DNA of 64,000 nt from Heliocybe sulcata (taxonomy: Eukaryota > Basidiomycota > Agaricomycetes > Gloeophyllales > Gloeophyllaceae), in assembly GCA_004369045.1 (NCBI GenBank), contig ML213516.1, forward strand, positions 13,250-77,249. The letters run 5' to 3'. Position 1 is the stretch's first letter. Every line of letters starts with the position of its first letter. The position numbers and the translations under genes are program-made. Positions 46,973 through 58,449 of the stretch are shown here, one piece after another. Below the pieces are notes generated by a model that saw only the letters and a list, made by a program, of their open reading frames with translations, had not been told where the DNA came from and made no database searches.

Positions 46973-48048
46973 CTACTTCTCTTTCAAAATGTGATCCAGC
47001 TCAATTCGCAAGATCGACCATTCCGGTAAGCCAAAATACCCTGGCAGATTCTCCCATATGAAAGAACGCGTCCTATGGAAGGTGGCAGCGAATGCATTCT
47101 GGCACGAAGGGCACACGCCAGGTCCTAGAATAGGACACTCTGTGTGCAACGGCTTGAACCAGTCATAGCCAAAGGCCATCTCCCAAACCTCGTCTTTGTA
47201 AAGCCAACGAAGTCGAGCAGAATCGCAGGGTACGTGTCTGCTAGCGAGGAAACCGGGACCGCTTGAAACGAGCTGGCTTTCGGAGAATAATCTCGCACGG
47301 AAGGCTTCGACAATGCGCTCTCGGCCGAGGATGCATATCTCCTCGTCCTCCGGTGATAAACGTGTTGTCCCCCCGTCAGGTTGATGTATCCCGTCCAAGA
47401 TGACCTCAAGTGGGTTTTCGCAACATTGATATAGTGCTGCTGGAATGAGGGCGCGGACGTTGATCTCTCGTGCTAGTCGTAAGACGTCTACTGCTCTCTG
47501 CGCCACAGTTGAGGGGTATGCCTCTACTTTGGATCTCTTGTCCCATGCGGCCAGAGTGGAGGGGTAAGCAATGACAAGATTTGCGACGATATCCTGACGA
47601 AAGTATTCAACTTGGTACTTCGTGCTGAGGCGGATAATCGATATTGTAGCATCGTAGTCTGTTTTCAATTTCCTCTGGTAATAACTAATCTCATGAGCGC
47701 TGATGCCCGGCCAGCGAAGTAGACAACGAACCCTGGAACGAAGATAGCTTTTAAAAAATGCTGCAGGTCGATGGCTTGAACTTGCAGCCGGTATACCGCG
47801 GTAGATGAGGGTACTTGAGGCCCACGATTGCGAGGGAAGGAACCAGCGAATACGGGAGAGTTCAGAGCCAGGGCACCGCGATACACACGGAAACGTGTGG
47901 ACTCCGCCTGGAGAATCACGTTGCCGTCGTCAAACCATGGTTCGCCCCGCTCATAGACACCGTCTGTCGTGCTGCGCGTTGAATGATTTGAACCTATGGC
48001 CGACATCTGTGCAGCATGAGTCAGAACCTGAATAATTGCTGGTGGCAA
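46973..48048 (-). CDS. BTB/POZ domain protein 2
   Basis: About 340-355 residues, two exons. The BTB domain starts EPWFDDGNVILQAESTRFRV, with YRGALALNSPVF after it and LQHFLKAIFVPG at the end, where the intron falls as in BTB gene 1. The second exon begins near TDYDATISIIRLSTKYQVEY and contains a helical BACK-like region (AREINVRALIPAALYQCCEN), a paired-Cys segment (GVCPSCQNAF) and the closing PGYFGLPEWSILRIELDHIL. It stands head to tail with BTB gene 3, from which it probably derives. The start could be at 48048 or at 48006 (MSAIGSNHST). Confidence 0.82.
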
Positions 48049-48392
48049 GATACGAACCTGCAGGCTTCGGGATCAATCATGGCAGTATGAGAACGTGAAG
48101 TTTCAAATACGAAGTATGCCCACGGCCGGTTCAAGATAGGATTGGATTATGATCTGGATATACATAAGTCCTCATGGTGGACACGCTTTCCATGGTGTCC
48201 CGCCACAATCGTGTTAGGCAAGACGGCCAAATACCGCGGGCCCCAATAACTAACACCTCCAGGCTTCATACTCCAGTCAACGCCTCCCTTCAAATGAACC
48301 ATATAGTAAGACATGGGTATTATCCAGCAATCGTTACGACACGCAGAATGGAGTCAGTTACAAGGAGCGCGGAGTCAGCCAAAGGGTTAATG
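48049..48392. other. Promoter region of BTB gene 2
   Basis: Spacer between the tandem BTB genes; no gene seen. Confidence 0.4.
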
Positions 48393-49458
48393 TCAGGTAT
48401 CTTGCAAGCATTCCCTCAGCTCCTCACGCAAAATCGCCCAATCTGAGAGCGCGAAGAACTGAGGTAGGCTCTCCCATATCAGCTCCCTCACCCTCTCCAA
48501 ATTAGCAAGAAACGCATCCCCGCACGAGGCGCAGACCTCGTCCCGCACTTCGAGCCTCGTCGTCTGCAGAGGCGTGCACCACTCACTCCCAAAGGCCATC
48601 TTCCACACATCCTCTCGTGCCAGCCACTTCAGCCTAGCCGCGTGGCACACCTGGTGCTTCGCGCCCTCGAACCAGGCAAAGAGGTCATATGAGTCCGGGG
48701 CAAGACCCCGTCTGGAGAAGAGCTCCGCGCGCCAAGCATTGACGAGTTTCTGCCGACCCAGGAGGCAACATCGTCTGTCATAGCTCGACAGACCCAACTT
48801 CGACGCAGCAGGATCGGCTTTCGCCTTGAGTATCGCTTCAGTGCCCATCTCGCAGCATGTGTACATGGCCGATGGTATTAGGGCGCGGACATGGGTCTCG
48901 CGTGCTAATCCTACGACCGCGCCGGCATTCTCGATGAAGCTGCTGTATAGGCGTGACCGTCGTTCCCTTGACTTCCACGCGTCCAACGTCGTCGGGAAGA
49001 CAAGGGCGAGCTGCTTGATAGCCCGTTGCCTATAGCTCGGTACGTCGTATTTGGTGCTAAGCCGCAGGACAGCTGCAACGACCTCAAAATCCGTTTTGCA
49101 ATGTCTGTCATAGTACCTAAACCACCAGTTTCAGCCTTTAAAGAGTCAGGAGCGATGGGACATCTCACCCCGCGATGAAGATCGTCTTGAAGAAGTGCTC
49201 CACCTCTTTCGCAGTATCGTGAAGCTCGACTTCGGGTATGACATTCGCATTAGCCGGCTGTGGGAACGAAAACATGTCCTTAAACACGGAGGAGTTCGCT
49301 GCCAGGACGCCGCGGTGCACGCGGAAGAACGTCGTCTGCGCTTGGAACACCACATTTCCATCTTCAAACCAGAGATCGGTGCAGTGATGATAAGCAGGCT
49401 TTGGTCGGGTTCTCTGTTGGGATCCAGACGCCGGCATACCCATGGAGCGATGAGACAT
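48393..49458 (-). CDS. BTB/POZ domain protein 3
   Basis: About 335 residues with a single intron (about 49119-49170) in the same place as in the other two family members. The BTB domain reads DLWFEDGNVVFQAQTTFFRV, HRGVLAANSSVFKDMF and EVEHFFKTIFIAG. The second exon starts YYDRHCKTDFEVVAAVLRLS and continues with TKYDVPSYRQRAIKQL, ETHVRALIPSAMYTCCE, RLKWLAREDVWKMAFGSEWC, a paired-Cys segment (DEVCASCGDAF) and LPQFFALSDWAILREELREC. It is the copy closest to the usual Agaricomycete consensus. An upstream in-frame ATG at 49524 would add 22 residues. Confidence 0.84.
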
Positions 49459-49764
49459 AAGCACAGGTTGAGCCCGATTGGCGGGATAACAAGCGGTGGT
49501 ACGTATCGAATGCAGTGAAATCACGTGTTCACAGGCTTGACACGAGGCTTGACACGAGGCGCGGAGGATCCGGCAGGACGTCCGGAACTACCGAAGGACA
49601 CTGTGTCTGGTATGATAAATTCGAAGGATGTCCAACAGCGAAATATTTACCTCGTCGGTTGCTTAAAATCATGCATAGTGCAAGCGATAGCTGGTGTCAA
49701 GGGCCATGTACGGGAAGAAGCGCCGCATCTTGCAGCGGCGACAGCCCGTACGTTACCGTTGACA
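49459..49764. other. Spacer between BTB gene 3 and the next gene
   Basis: 5' region of BTB gene 3. No gene seen. Confidence 0.4.
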
Positions 49765-50654
49765 CTACTCTCGACTACTCCTATCAGCATTAGAATCGAA
49801 GCCGCGCTTGATTCCCTCAATTCTAGCCTCTTCTTCCATCTCCCGAAGCACTGCTTCCGCCCACCCAGAAAATCCGCGTTCGTCAAAAGCTGTTCTTAGG
49901 CGTTGTTCCGCTTTAGACCATGTCCATGGGGCTGTGGTCTCATTCGTCGGGGGAGGATGGGCAGCATCTGAAGACGCAGCAGTGAGTGTCGTTGGTGTAG
50001 GCAAATTGTAGCCCGGATCAGGAGCAACCGGCGCGTGGAGACGCGCCGCGAGCCAGGGCATTTTAGTCAGGAGAGTCTGGCGCATGTATACATTGAACTC
50101 TTGCATCTATCCGACAGACAAACATCCAGGTTAGGAAGAGAATATGACACATGGCATAGACAAGACTCGCATTTTGGACACCCGTGTATGCCTTCACGCC
50201 CCATACGCCCACTGCAGCGCACGTCCAGACCCCGAGGGTGGCAATCCCGAATGCTTTCAGCCCATGCAACGGAGCGTTGAAACCGTCATCAAGCTCTGTC
50301 TGTGCATGGTGCCGTGCGGTTCTAGGACTCATGGTACTTTGTTCAGGACGCCGAGCAGGACGTTGAACATCCGCCAGAAGAGACGGCCGAGTCCCAAGAG
50401 CTTGTCCCTTGACATTCCTACGGGCTGGCGGCGCGCTTGCCTGGGACAAGTACTTCGTTTGGTGACGTTTCAGAAGGTAGACCGGCAATGCCACGCTTGC
50501 GGTCATGACTGCAAGCTAGCTTAGGTGGTGAGATCGAGCGGACTAAACAGCGCTCAAGACGACTCACAAGCGTAACCGGAACCCATTTAGGTATGGGTTT
50601 CTTTGAATGGGTCGCCTCATCGCTGGCTCCCAGAACGTCCGGCAGCATGGACAT
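49765..50654 (-). CDS. Small membrane protein with two predicted helices
   Basis: Three exons spliced by eye. The first gives MSMLPDVLGASDEATHSKKP and WVPVTL and, across an intron, a first helix (MTASVALPVYLLKRHQ). A basic Pro/Ala-rich linker follows, then a second helix (GLKAFGIATLGVWTCAAVGV, then WGVKAYTGV), and after a second intron EFNVYMRQTLLTKMPWLAAR and a C-terminal stretch with FSGWAEAVLREMEEEARIEG. The pattern is that of an Agaricomycete family of small, possibly mitochondrial, membrane proteins of unknown function. Donor sites of both introns are non-standard in my model, so exon borders are uncertain. A shorter protein from 50332 (MSPRTARHHAQ) is the alternative. It is divergent from the eL14 gene. 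Confidence 0.5.
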
Positions 50655-50992
50655 ATTGAAGAATCTGCTAATGAAAGTCGAAACTGCTGAACGAGGTTGA
50701 CGGACACAGTAAGGCGGAAGACTAGCTAAGCACGCGTCGTGTTGTGTCCCCTTGCTGCGGTAGTATGCAGCAGTCCGGAGCACCTGAGTACACTAGCCCG
50801 ACGAGCGATATACAGGGTCCAGCACAAGGTTGAGGAAACCCATAGGATTGATTTGGCTAGCCACAAACGCGGACTGCCCCCCCGTGCGAAAGAGAGCGGG
50901 CGCCTTCCAAATCGGGCGGCATAGATTGTACCCTCATCGACGAAGGCGACAGCGACAACGGCCATATAACCTCAAGACTCTCAACATTTACC
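50655..50992. promoter_or_regulatory. Shared divergent promoter of the small membrane protein and eL14 genes
   Basis: 338 bases between opposed start codons. It is followed by a pyrimidine-rich leader before the eL14 start (AGACTCTCAACATTTACC). Confidence 0.35.
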
Positions 50993-51705
50993 ATGCCGGT
51001 GAGTGCTATGTCGTTCCTTGACTGTGTCATCGGCGGGTGGACGAGTGGGAAGGTTGATTCGAACGGTTATGAGGTGGATGTGCTCTGGCTTGGTCGGATG
51101 CACGGTAGAGGATGGACTCTCGGAATATTGGAATTTTGACCGTATTGTGCGTATGTGAGCATGCAATGCTGACGACTCATGTGTAGGATCAGCCTTCTGT
51201 GTTTAAGCGTTTCGTCGAGGTCGGCCGGGGTGCGTAAAGCGGTCGTTCGAGCGGTCTTCGGAAACTAACATTTCCCTCCAGTCGTCCTCCTCAACTCTGG
51301 CCCCCATGCTGGTTCCGTTGCTGTGATCGCAGAGATCATCGACCACAACAGGGTGCGCTTGGAATCACATCAATACGCAGCTCACATTCTTACTGGAACT
51401 ACCACCATAGGCGATCATCGACGGTCCTTTAACAGGCGTTCCCCGCCAATCCTTCCCGTACCGTCATCTCACCCTCACGCCCCTCGTCCTCACCAAGCTG
51501 CCCCGCGGCGCAGGTACCGGTGTCATCCGCAAGCAGCTCGAGAAGGAAGCTACTCTCGATAAGTGGGCCAAGTCTTCATGGGCACAGAAGCGCGCCGCCG
51601 TTGAGACACGCCGCAAGCTCAGCGATTTTGACCGCTTCAACGTCATGGTTCTCAAGAAGAGCCGGAGGGACGCGGTTAGGAAGTCAGTGAAGAAGTCTGC
51701 ATGAG
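50993..51705 (+). CDS. RPL14: 60S ribosomal protein eL14
   Basis: About 136 residues, the usual size for fungal eL14, in four exons. The first exon is only ATG-CCG, followed by a 190-bp intron, long for this genome but typical of ribosomal protein genes. Then come DQPSVFKRFVEVGR, VVLLNSGPHAGSVAVIAEII, DHNR, AIIDGPLTGVPRQSFPYRHL and KLPRGAGTGVIRKQLEKEA, followed by DKWAKSSWAQKRAAVETRRK and FDRFNVMVLKKSRRDAVRKS. The KOW-like SH3 fold sits in the first half and the basic helix in the second. It is a structural part of the large subunit, near the L6/L14 surface. The gene is certainly functional in appearance. Confidence 0.96.
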
Positions 51706-52926
51706 TGTTGACTTGGGGAGATATGATGGGAGAGGGTGGTTGTACCCAAAACTTGTGAGGATACGTTCCTCTGATGGGTTCGTCCTTGCTACGCATGCTT
51801 GTCGCTCGCATTTGGCCCATGATATCATATGACCATGTCATGCTTTATGTCTCGGGCAAGTTTGTCGCTACCTCATCTTCGCTCGTGCAATTCCGACCAA
51901 CTCCAAGAGTCTGAGGTAACGTCCGGCGTCCGGCCTGTTATGTTGACAGACAGGAAGTACTCCTTTTAATGGGCTCATTCTGTCCTACTCGAGTCCGATG
52001 TTTGGCATTACACATGCATTTCATACCAGTAGCCATGTATGGCAAAGTTGCGATCCAGCATTGTCTTGGTCGATGCGTCAAAGACTGTCTCAGGCAGCTG
52101 CGCTAGTATCCATGGTGTTGTAGGTCAGTGCTCGTATTTTTGCTCTGCACACGTAAATTCGCTTCACTAATTCAGTCGTCTTTGCAGTAGACTTTCGACC
52201 TTAACCTTGCGATTCGTGAGTTGGCAGCAACTCCAGCGGGCCGTTAACATTGCTGCATCCCAAAGTCCTGCGGAGCCTGGGATTTCCTGCTCACTAGTGG
52301 CGTCCCTCTTCAGGCGAGAAACGATACGAGCTTTCAACAGCTCAGTACTCAGTGCTGATCTTGGATGCTTGCTCTATACCTATGGCATCGCGGTACTCCT
52401 GCTCGACTAGTGGAACAGTGGGAAAGTTGACCGACGATGATCGGATCGCAGGTTTCCACGCAGCTATGTTAGGCACCGTGTACCCGAGCCTCGCGCAGGC
52501 TCGAGAACGACAAGCTATTGAAGTAGTTCTGGTACGTCATTGGTATTCGGGTATCCGCAGGGAGTCGGGGTTATTAACGTGCTGCTACATACAGGCAAGT
52601 TCGCGGCGCTAGTTCTGACAGGTATACATGATCCCGCTTGGAACGCATGAGCTATTGACTTCACACTATGGCAGACGTTCAACTGAAAGCCGGAAGAGTC
52701 GACTGTGCGTAAGGTGGGCATTAGCGGCGCCACTTTCCGTCCCCGTGACTGCTCGTTCCGTATTCACGTCCTCCGGAAAAACTGACCGTACTAACCGACG
52801 GACTTCGGAGACTTCTATTTCTAACCAGAGCAGCGGCTTCGCTCAGCGACAAGCTATGACGTCCTACTATAAGTGAACTCCGCTGAGAAGTCATGGGCAT
52901 CCCAGTTCACTGCTTAGTGAATTACC
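51706..52926. other. Gene-free stretch upstream of the UPF0261 gene
   Basis: Trailer of eL14 and promoter of the UPF0261 gene, which is unusually long at 1.2 kb. The small frames inside (for example 52352-52612 and 52628-52876) have no motif. Confidence 0.4.
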
Positions 52927-54472
52927 ATGGCTAAACCGGTAGTCCTCCTCATAGGTTTCCTCGACACGAAGGAGGCAGAACATAAGTTTGTGAAGGAGCT
53001 GCTGGAGAGCAAGGGGTGCGAGGTGACCATCATTGATACTTCGATCCAGGTGTGTCATGCCCGTTCTCCTCGCTTGTTTCTTTATTGACTGTGTCCGCTA
53101 CATAATGCAGCACCAGACCGAACTATCCCAGGAGGCGGCCTACCCTCCTCCGTCAGTATGTTCTGCTACTGACACCAGCCTCTCGCACGTTCGCGGTCTC
53201 CCCCGCGCTGAGGCACTGAAGCTGATGACCTCCGGAGCCATTCACATTGCTCGAAGGTACGCTCAAGAGGGGGAATTACATGGTATGATGGGCATGGGTG
53301 GCTCGACTACCACTAGCCTTGTCTGCGACGTCATGAGAGATATCAAAATTGGAATCCCGAAGATGTGTGTTTCTACGATGGCAAGCGGGGACACGAGGCC
53401 ATATGTCGGGGATAGCGATATCTGCCTGGTGCCTTCCATAGGTGTGTCGATACGCAAGATTTCGAGGCGAGAGCCCAAACGATGTTTTTTCAAGCGGATG
53501 TTTCAGGCTCCCTCAACGTGTTATCCTCTCGAATCTTGACGCACGCCGCATCTGCTATGGCGGGAATGGCATATGCGTGCAAGGAATACACCGAGTCGAG
53601 TACGTCGAATGCTCCCGGCGGCGATGCGAAATATATGGTCGCCGTCACTATGTTCGGACTAACAACACCCGGTGTGAACGCTGCTTGCGAGAGACTCCGG
53701 AGCTTCAAGGACTCACAGTCAGGCCAACAGCTGTATGAGCCTGTTGTCTTTCATTGCACTGGCTCTGGCGGAAGAACGATGGAGAGGCTGATCGCTGAGA
53801 AGGTGAGCTCGAATTCATGGGAACCCTTGTATGTAACTGAGGAGGGATGCCCTTCAATAGTGGTTTCACGCTGTCCTTGATATAACCACGTCAGAACTTG
53901 CCGATGAACAATGTGGTGGGATTCTATCCGCGGGACCTACCCGTCTGACTGCTGCCGGTGAGGCAGGTATACCTCAGGTAGTCTCACTAGGCGCTCTTGA
54001 CATGGTCAGTGACACGTCTTACTTCCTAGGGAGCAGTATGTACTGAGCCAGACACTGAATGCAGTGTAATTTTGGACCACGCTCGAGTGTGCCAGAGAAA
54101 TACGCCGAGCGTACTTTGCACGAGCACAATTCGAGCATAACCCTGCTTCGCACATCACCATCCGAATGTCGCGAGATGGGACGCAAGATGGCAGAGCGCC
54201 TGTCGCAAGGGCATGGCCCTTTGGCAGTCGTCATACCGAAGAAAGGCTGGTCGGGCGTAGATGTTGAGGGCGGACCCTTCTGGGATCCAGAAGCGGACAG
54301 CGCGCTTGTGGAGGCACTAAAGGATGGTCTGCGGAAGAGCGGGAGGGAGGTGGAGATTATCGAAGCAGAAGGGACGATCAACGACAAGGACACGGCGCAG
54401 ATGATGGGTGACAAACTGAATGAGCTGATGAATAGGCATGAACGAAGTGGAATGTGCAACAGTCATACCTGA
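52927..54472 (+). CDS. Tm-1-like ATP-binding (UPF0261) protein
   Basis: About 430 residues in five exons. The N-terminus has the family's opening strand and loop, VVLLIGFLDTKEAEHKFVKE, then VTIIDTSIQ, LMTSGAIHIARRYAQEGELH, GMMGMGGSTTTSLVCDVMRD and IGIPKMCVSTMASGDTRPYV, followed by the second domain: NVLSSRILTHAASAMAGMAY, FGLTTPGVNAACERLR, FHCTGSGGRTMERLIAEK, LDITTSELADEQCGGILSAG and PQVVSLGALDM. It ends with HGPLAVVIPKKGWSGVDVEG and a helix. Plant Tm-1 binds ATP in this part and blocks tobamovirus replication protein; the role of stand-alone bacterial and fungal forms is unknown. Its TIM-barrel partner is at 41.0-42.3 kb. The ATG in TTACCATGGC is a good start. Confidence 0.93.
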
Positions 54473-55051
54473 TACCAGCACTAGACTCGCGGGAAGGTTC
54501 GAGGAGCGATGGGCACCCCATTGTCGCGTAAAGGAGCATGATGAAGATGCTACTTACTGTGCCACCGTCCCGCACATATAAGATATATAGTCGAAGCCTG
54601 AGGCTCCTTACAATACCTGGAGACGTCCGCTTTGAGACCATGATACTTTGGCGTGTTGCCCATCTGCTGCTACCTTCACGCATAGGCACCTTGTGCCAGA
54701 GTACTTTAACATGGCCATGTAGATGAATTCATAAGCGAACGGTTTTTGCTCCCTGTAGCCACTGAGCGATTTGTCGTTGGCAACGGGCTAAGCTTAACAC
54801 TGTAAGAGGCGGCGCTGACGGGTTGACGCTGATTGGTCCTTGGCGATGATAACTCCGGACGCGTTGGAGAAACAGCTACAAAAGAGCTTGCTTCAAGTTG
54901 TAAGAACGACTCCTCATCATGTCCAGCCATGCTCGTCCGACATCAAGGGAGTTCTTTTCGCAAGAGCTCGCCGAAGCAAAGCTCAAGAGAAAGGGGCGGA
55001 AAAAATTGGGTTCAAGTGTGCACAAGAGAACCACCAAGTGGTACTTCGACA

Positions 55052-55260
55052 CGACCAGCGTGTCTCAGTGATGCACCCCAGAAGGAAACGCCGAAGCGAC
55101 CCAACCAGGGCGCGGATTCAGAAGGGAACGCCAAAGCGAACCAACTGAAGAGGTTAAAAAATTTCTGATGAAGTATGCAGAAGAGAACGCCGAAGCGAAC
55201 CCAACTGAGCTCCATGTCAGTGATGCTCCCCGGAGGAGACGCCGAAGCGACCCAACGAGG
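55052..55260. repeat. Four imperfect repeats of an approximately 20-40 bp unit
   Basis: The core AACGCCGAAGCGACCCAAC or close variants occurs near 55086, 55125, 55184 and 55239. The first and last units also share an upstream GTCAGTGATGC(A/T)CCCC. This nested pattern suggests duplication of a pair of units. Confidence 0.6.
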
Positions 55261-55364
55261 AGATGTCACCCTGCTCAGGCAAGCCGCGAGCATGTCGGAC
55301 CGAGGTTGCACGGCACGACGAGCGCGGTTGGGGACACGCCGTCTAGCCTATCGCAATACCACGA

Positions 55365-55530
55365 TCCAGCCATCAGGAAGGAGGCTGCTGTTCGGGTTTC
55401 ACCCCTCAGGCAGCCCCCACTGTATGGATATAAAGGAAGCTGCAGTTCGGATATCACTCCTTGAGCAGTTCCTACCCCCAGAACCCAAAGATATGTCTTG
55501 CTGTACGGGTATTACCCCTACTAAGCATGA
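55365..55530. repeat. Two to three diverged copies of an approximately 60 bp unit
   Basis: AAGGAGGCTGCTGTTCGGGT near 55378 is followed by AAGGAAGCTGCAGTTCGGAT near 55434 with a matching CTC-AGGCAG/CTTGAGCAG tail, and a third weaker copy starts near 55495. No coding role is apparent. Confidence 0.45.
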
Positions 55531-56392
55531 TAGGCCCAAGCTCTACGCTTCGTATTAGCCATCGAGTTACACATTGCAGGAAGGAAGAACTTACTGGGGA
55601 CGCCAACACCAATTTCCCAAAAGATTGCCTTTCTACTATGGAAGACAGTCAGTGAGTATGGTGTCGCAGTTGAGAAGCGCATATACTCACCGGTTGACGA
55701 CTCCAAGCTCGCAGATTCGTTTCTAAACCTACAGGAAACACAACATCTGCAAATGGGGAGGGCAATCGACTCAAAGTGGCACGGAAAGGGAAGGGGACTC
55801 AGCGTCATCCATTATCGCGGAAAGGGTGCGCATCTGTCGGTCCCCCATAAAGCTCCGCAGATCCAGCCTACTAGCACGAGCGGTCTACAGAAGTCGGAAG
55901 GTCAGATGATGAGTACGAGTACGGGAAAGAAGGGAACTCACCGGCCATCCGCCCTTGGTTTCGACCTTCCCCGCATCACAGCCCTGAGGGTCAAATTGAG
56001 AGCGTGTCAGTGCCAGTGTCAGCCGCACAGAAAACAGGCGACGCACCAATGCGAGAACGCAGAAGGCTTGCCGCCGTGGAAAAGGAGAAGTCCTGGATTA
56101 GAGGAGGGAAGAAGAAAGGTCAGCGAAGATTACGGGTGTGTACAGTCCGTGTATGTATGCGTAGTATTATAAGTGTGTCCAAGAAGGTCCAAGGTCCGCC
56201 GATATCCAAGAAGAATTAGTCCGAGTCTTAGCCCAATAGCCCATTAACCGGTGACTATAACCCGCAGAAAAAAGAAACCGAGCCAGCAACATCAACATCA
56301 ACGTTCACAATCGCCATCATCACCGTCCATTGCAAGCATCTGACCCACCCCGTCAGCCTGCGGCCACATTAATCCTGAGCCAACCAACACAC

Positions 56393-57746
56393 CTAATTCA
56401 TGCCCACAATCTGCATCGTCTGGCCGCCAGCCCTGCCTTTGATCTTCTCCACGAACACCCTTATGGTCCCCGCCTTCTTGCTTCCGTAACTGCTAGATGA
56501 AGAGGAACTCGGCTCGAAAACGATCGCCATCGTCTGCTCCTGGACCGCGCTATACTTGCGCTCCATCTGACGCTCGCGGCGCGTGTACGCCCAGCCGGGG
56601 ATCGTGAGGAACTTCGGGTTCTCGTAGTAAGGTGGGCAGCTCTACAGTGATATTGAGTAAATGGCGTGGGGTAAGGGAGTAGGAGACTCACGTGGGAGTT
56701 AAGAGAGATAGTCCGCTCGATCACCTCAAACGTCTCCCGCTTCAGGTCCATCTCCAGCTCGACCCTCTTCCCCTCCGCGGTGGCGGGCAGCAACTGGATC
56801 CGCTCGCCGCCCTCCTCCTCCGGAGCGAAGAGGACGATGTCGGGCAAGCCGTGTCGTTCGGATTTCTTCGCAGCGTGCTGTTCGACCAGCATCTCCAACT
56901 TGACGATGTTGTCGAGGAGGCCGGACGGCGGCCGGATGGAGGAGGCGCTGGAGGAGAAGGAGCGGAGGGAGACGTGCGAGGTCGCCGAGGCGAGGAGTTG
57001 GATATCGGGTTGGGGTTCTTCCTCTTCCTCGGCGATGGCGTGCATAGAGAATTGAGCGGGAATGTGGACGGGGATCTCGTATGTCGTGCCGTCTTCGGTC
57101 TCCTCGATCTAATGATCCTTGGTTAATAATCACCGAAGGATGAATGATGAGACAGACGCACCTGGATGGCCTCCGCTTGCAACGATGCAATAGAAGCGGA
57201 AGAGTCCAGGTTAATGAGCGAGGTAGAAGAGTTAAGGTTAGCAATACGGAGGGAGGTAGACCCAGCGAGGGTGGCGGTCGAAGCGATCGACTTGTCCTCT
57301 TCGAAGTCGCAGTCGAGCGCAACCAGCTCGTACTCTTGGCTGATGGACCCGGAGAGCTTGAAGTCCGCTTCGTCCTCGACAAGGACGAAGTCGCGCGTGG
57401 TGAGCGAGCTGGGCAGCGTCGGAAGACAAGCGCCGTCGTGGTCCTTCGCGTTGATCACGAAATAACCGTCCTCGTCCTCGTCCTTGGCGGGGGTGGCCTG
57501 GCCGCGGCGAGAAGCGCGAACTTTGTAAGTAGGACCGGCGTTCTCCTTATCGTCGCCAGAGCAAGTGTTCTTGCGTCGCAGCCCGAAGAGGCCTGTGCGA
57601 GAACTGGTAGAGGGCGTTTGACGAGGCTTGCCACTGCCACGCATAAGAGGCATTGGGAGAGAGATGTTGACAGAAAGTTCAATAGACTGCTTTGAAGTCT
57701 CCTTGTTAGAAGCCTTGAAAGCAGCGAAGCGAGCAGAGGGAGCCAT
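56393..57746 (-). CDS. Uncharacterised protein, parent of the partial copy at 5.9-6.7 kb
   Basis: 416 residues in three exons (57162-57746, 56692-57108, 56393-56641), all introns about 50 bp and in phase 0. I do not recognise the family. The N-terminal third is basic and Ser/Thr-rich with a KENAGP motif that could be a KEN-type degradation signal (DDKENAGPTYK). A region rich in acidic and hydrophobic residues follows (DFVLVEDEADFKL), then Ser-rich repeats (SSTSLINLDSSASIASLQ). The middle exon carries EETEDGTTYEIPVHIPAQFS and an acidic EEEEE run; the last exon has CPPYYENPKFLTIPGWAYTR and IRVFVEKIKGRAGG. It could be a cytosolic or nuclear regulatory protein. Its first 140 codons and promoter were copied in inverse orientation 51 kb to the left. 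Confidence 0.75.
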
Positions 57747-58449
57747 TGATAATAAGATAGAGATGGGGGGTTAAAACAGTAAGGGTAAGTGGGAGTAGGA
57801 TGCAGGTGGTGAGGAGGATGAGACAGAATCAATTGGGTTCATATACCTGAAATTGTGAAATGGACTGCCAGCCGCACCCTGCGGCTGACACTACGTCTTG
57901 ACGCTGAGCATCGTCACACCCGCTTCTGCCAGTCGAAACTGCAACGAAAGTCGCGAGACGTGTGTCCGTCTGGCATTTTTTGTGGCAGATTGACTCGGGA
58001 GAAGACTCAGACTGCCATAGCCATGCATGCATGAACGGCGGCGGAGACCAATGAACCAAGCGCGTCGCTGCGCCACCGACGCGATAGCGCCCACGTGTAC
58101 ATGTGGCACAGCTCATGCTAGCATAACGATAGATGCCCCGGAGACCGGGGTAGTTTCTCTAGGGCCAAATACTAGGAACTTTTATACTTAAGGCCCCCAT
58201 TTTGAGGCAGCCGTCGTCAGTGACGGCTACTTCGACCATTAGGAGCCCCGTCTTCCATGATTTGCACCGAAAAGTTTGCAGACATCCCGTATGAACCTAG
58301 TCTGACCTTTGACCCAAGTAGTTGTAGAGCAATAGGTAGTAATGCCAGCCATCCGACTTAGGCATAAACCAAAATGAATACGTTCTGGAATTGTTACAGA
58401 TTCTACATCACATCAGATCATCCGGTCATTTATTACTTTTCCATTCCAT
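57747..58449. promoter_or_regulatory. Promoter of the uncharacterised gene and 3' flank of the protease gene
   Basis: 57747-58090 recurs (inverted) at about 5855-6234. It contains the perfect palindrome GCCGCAGGGTGCGGC (near 57871) and the strongly conserved TTCGACTGGCAGAAGCGGG stretch (minus strand). Conservation between the copies marks candidate regulatory blocks. 58091-58449 holds no recognisable gene. Confidence 0.5.

Larger units (their letters stand above)
54473..56392. other. Convergent intergenic region with degenerate repeats
   Basis: 1.9 kb between two 3' ends. Frames of up to 139 codons occur, with biased Arg/Pro/Ser/Lys content, but no motif. A frame starting near 54846 begins MITPDALEKQLQKSL, like BolA proteins, but nothing typical of BolA follows. 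The repeat block inside is described separately. Confidence 0.4.

Noticed and set aside
54840-55148. Frame starting like a BolA protein (MITPDALEKQLQKSL)
   Set aside because: The typical BolA continuation (Gly-Cys core and RHR helix) is absent in all frames downstream.
57144-57695. 183-codon plus-strand frame
   Set aside because: Antisense to the first exon of the uncharacterised gene, whose duplicated copy and intron structure support the minus strand.
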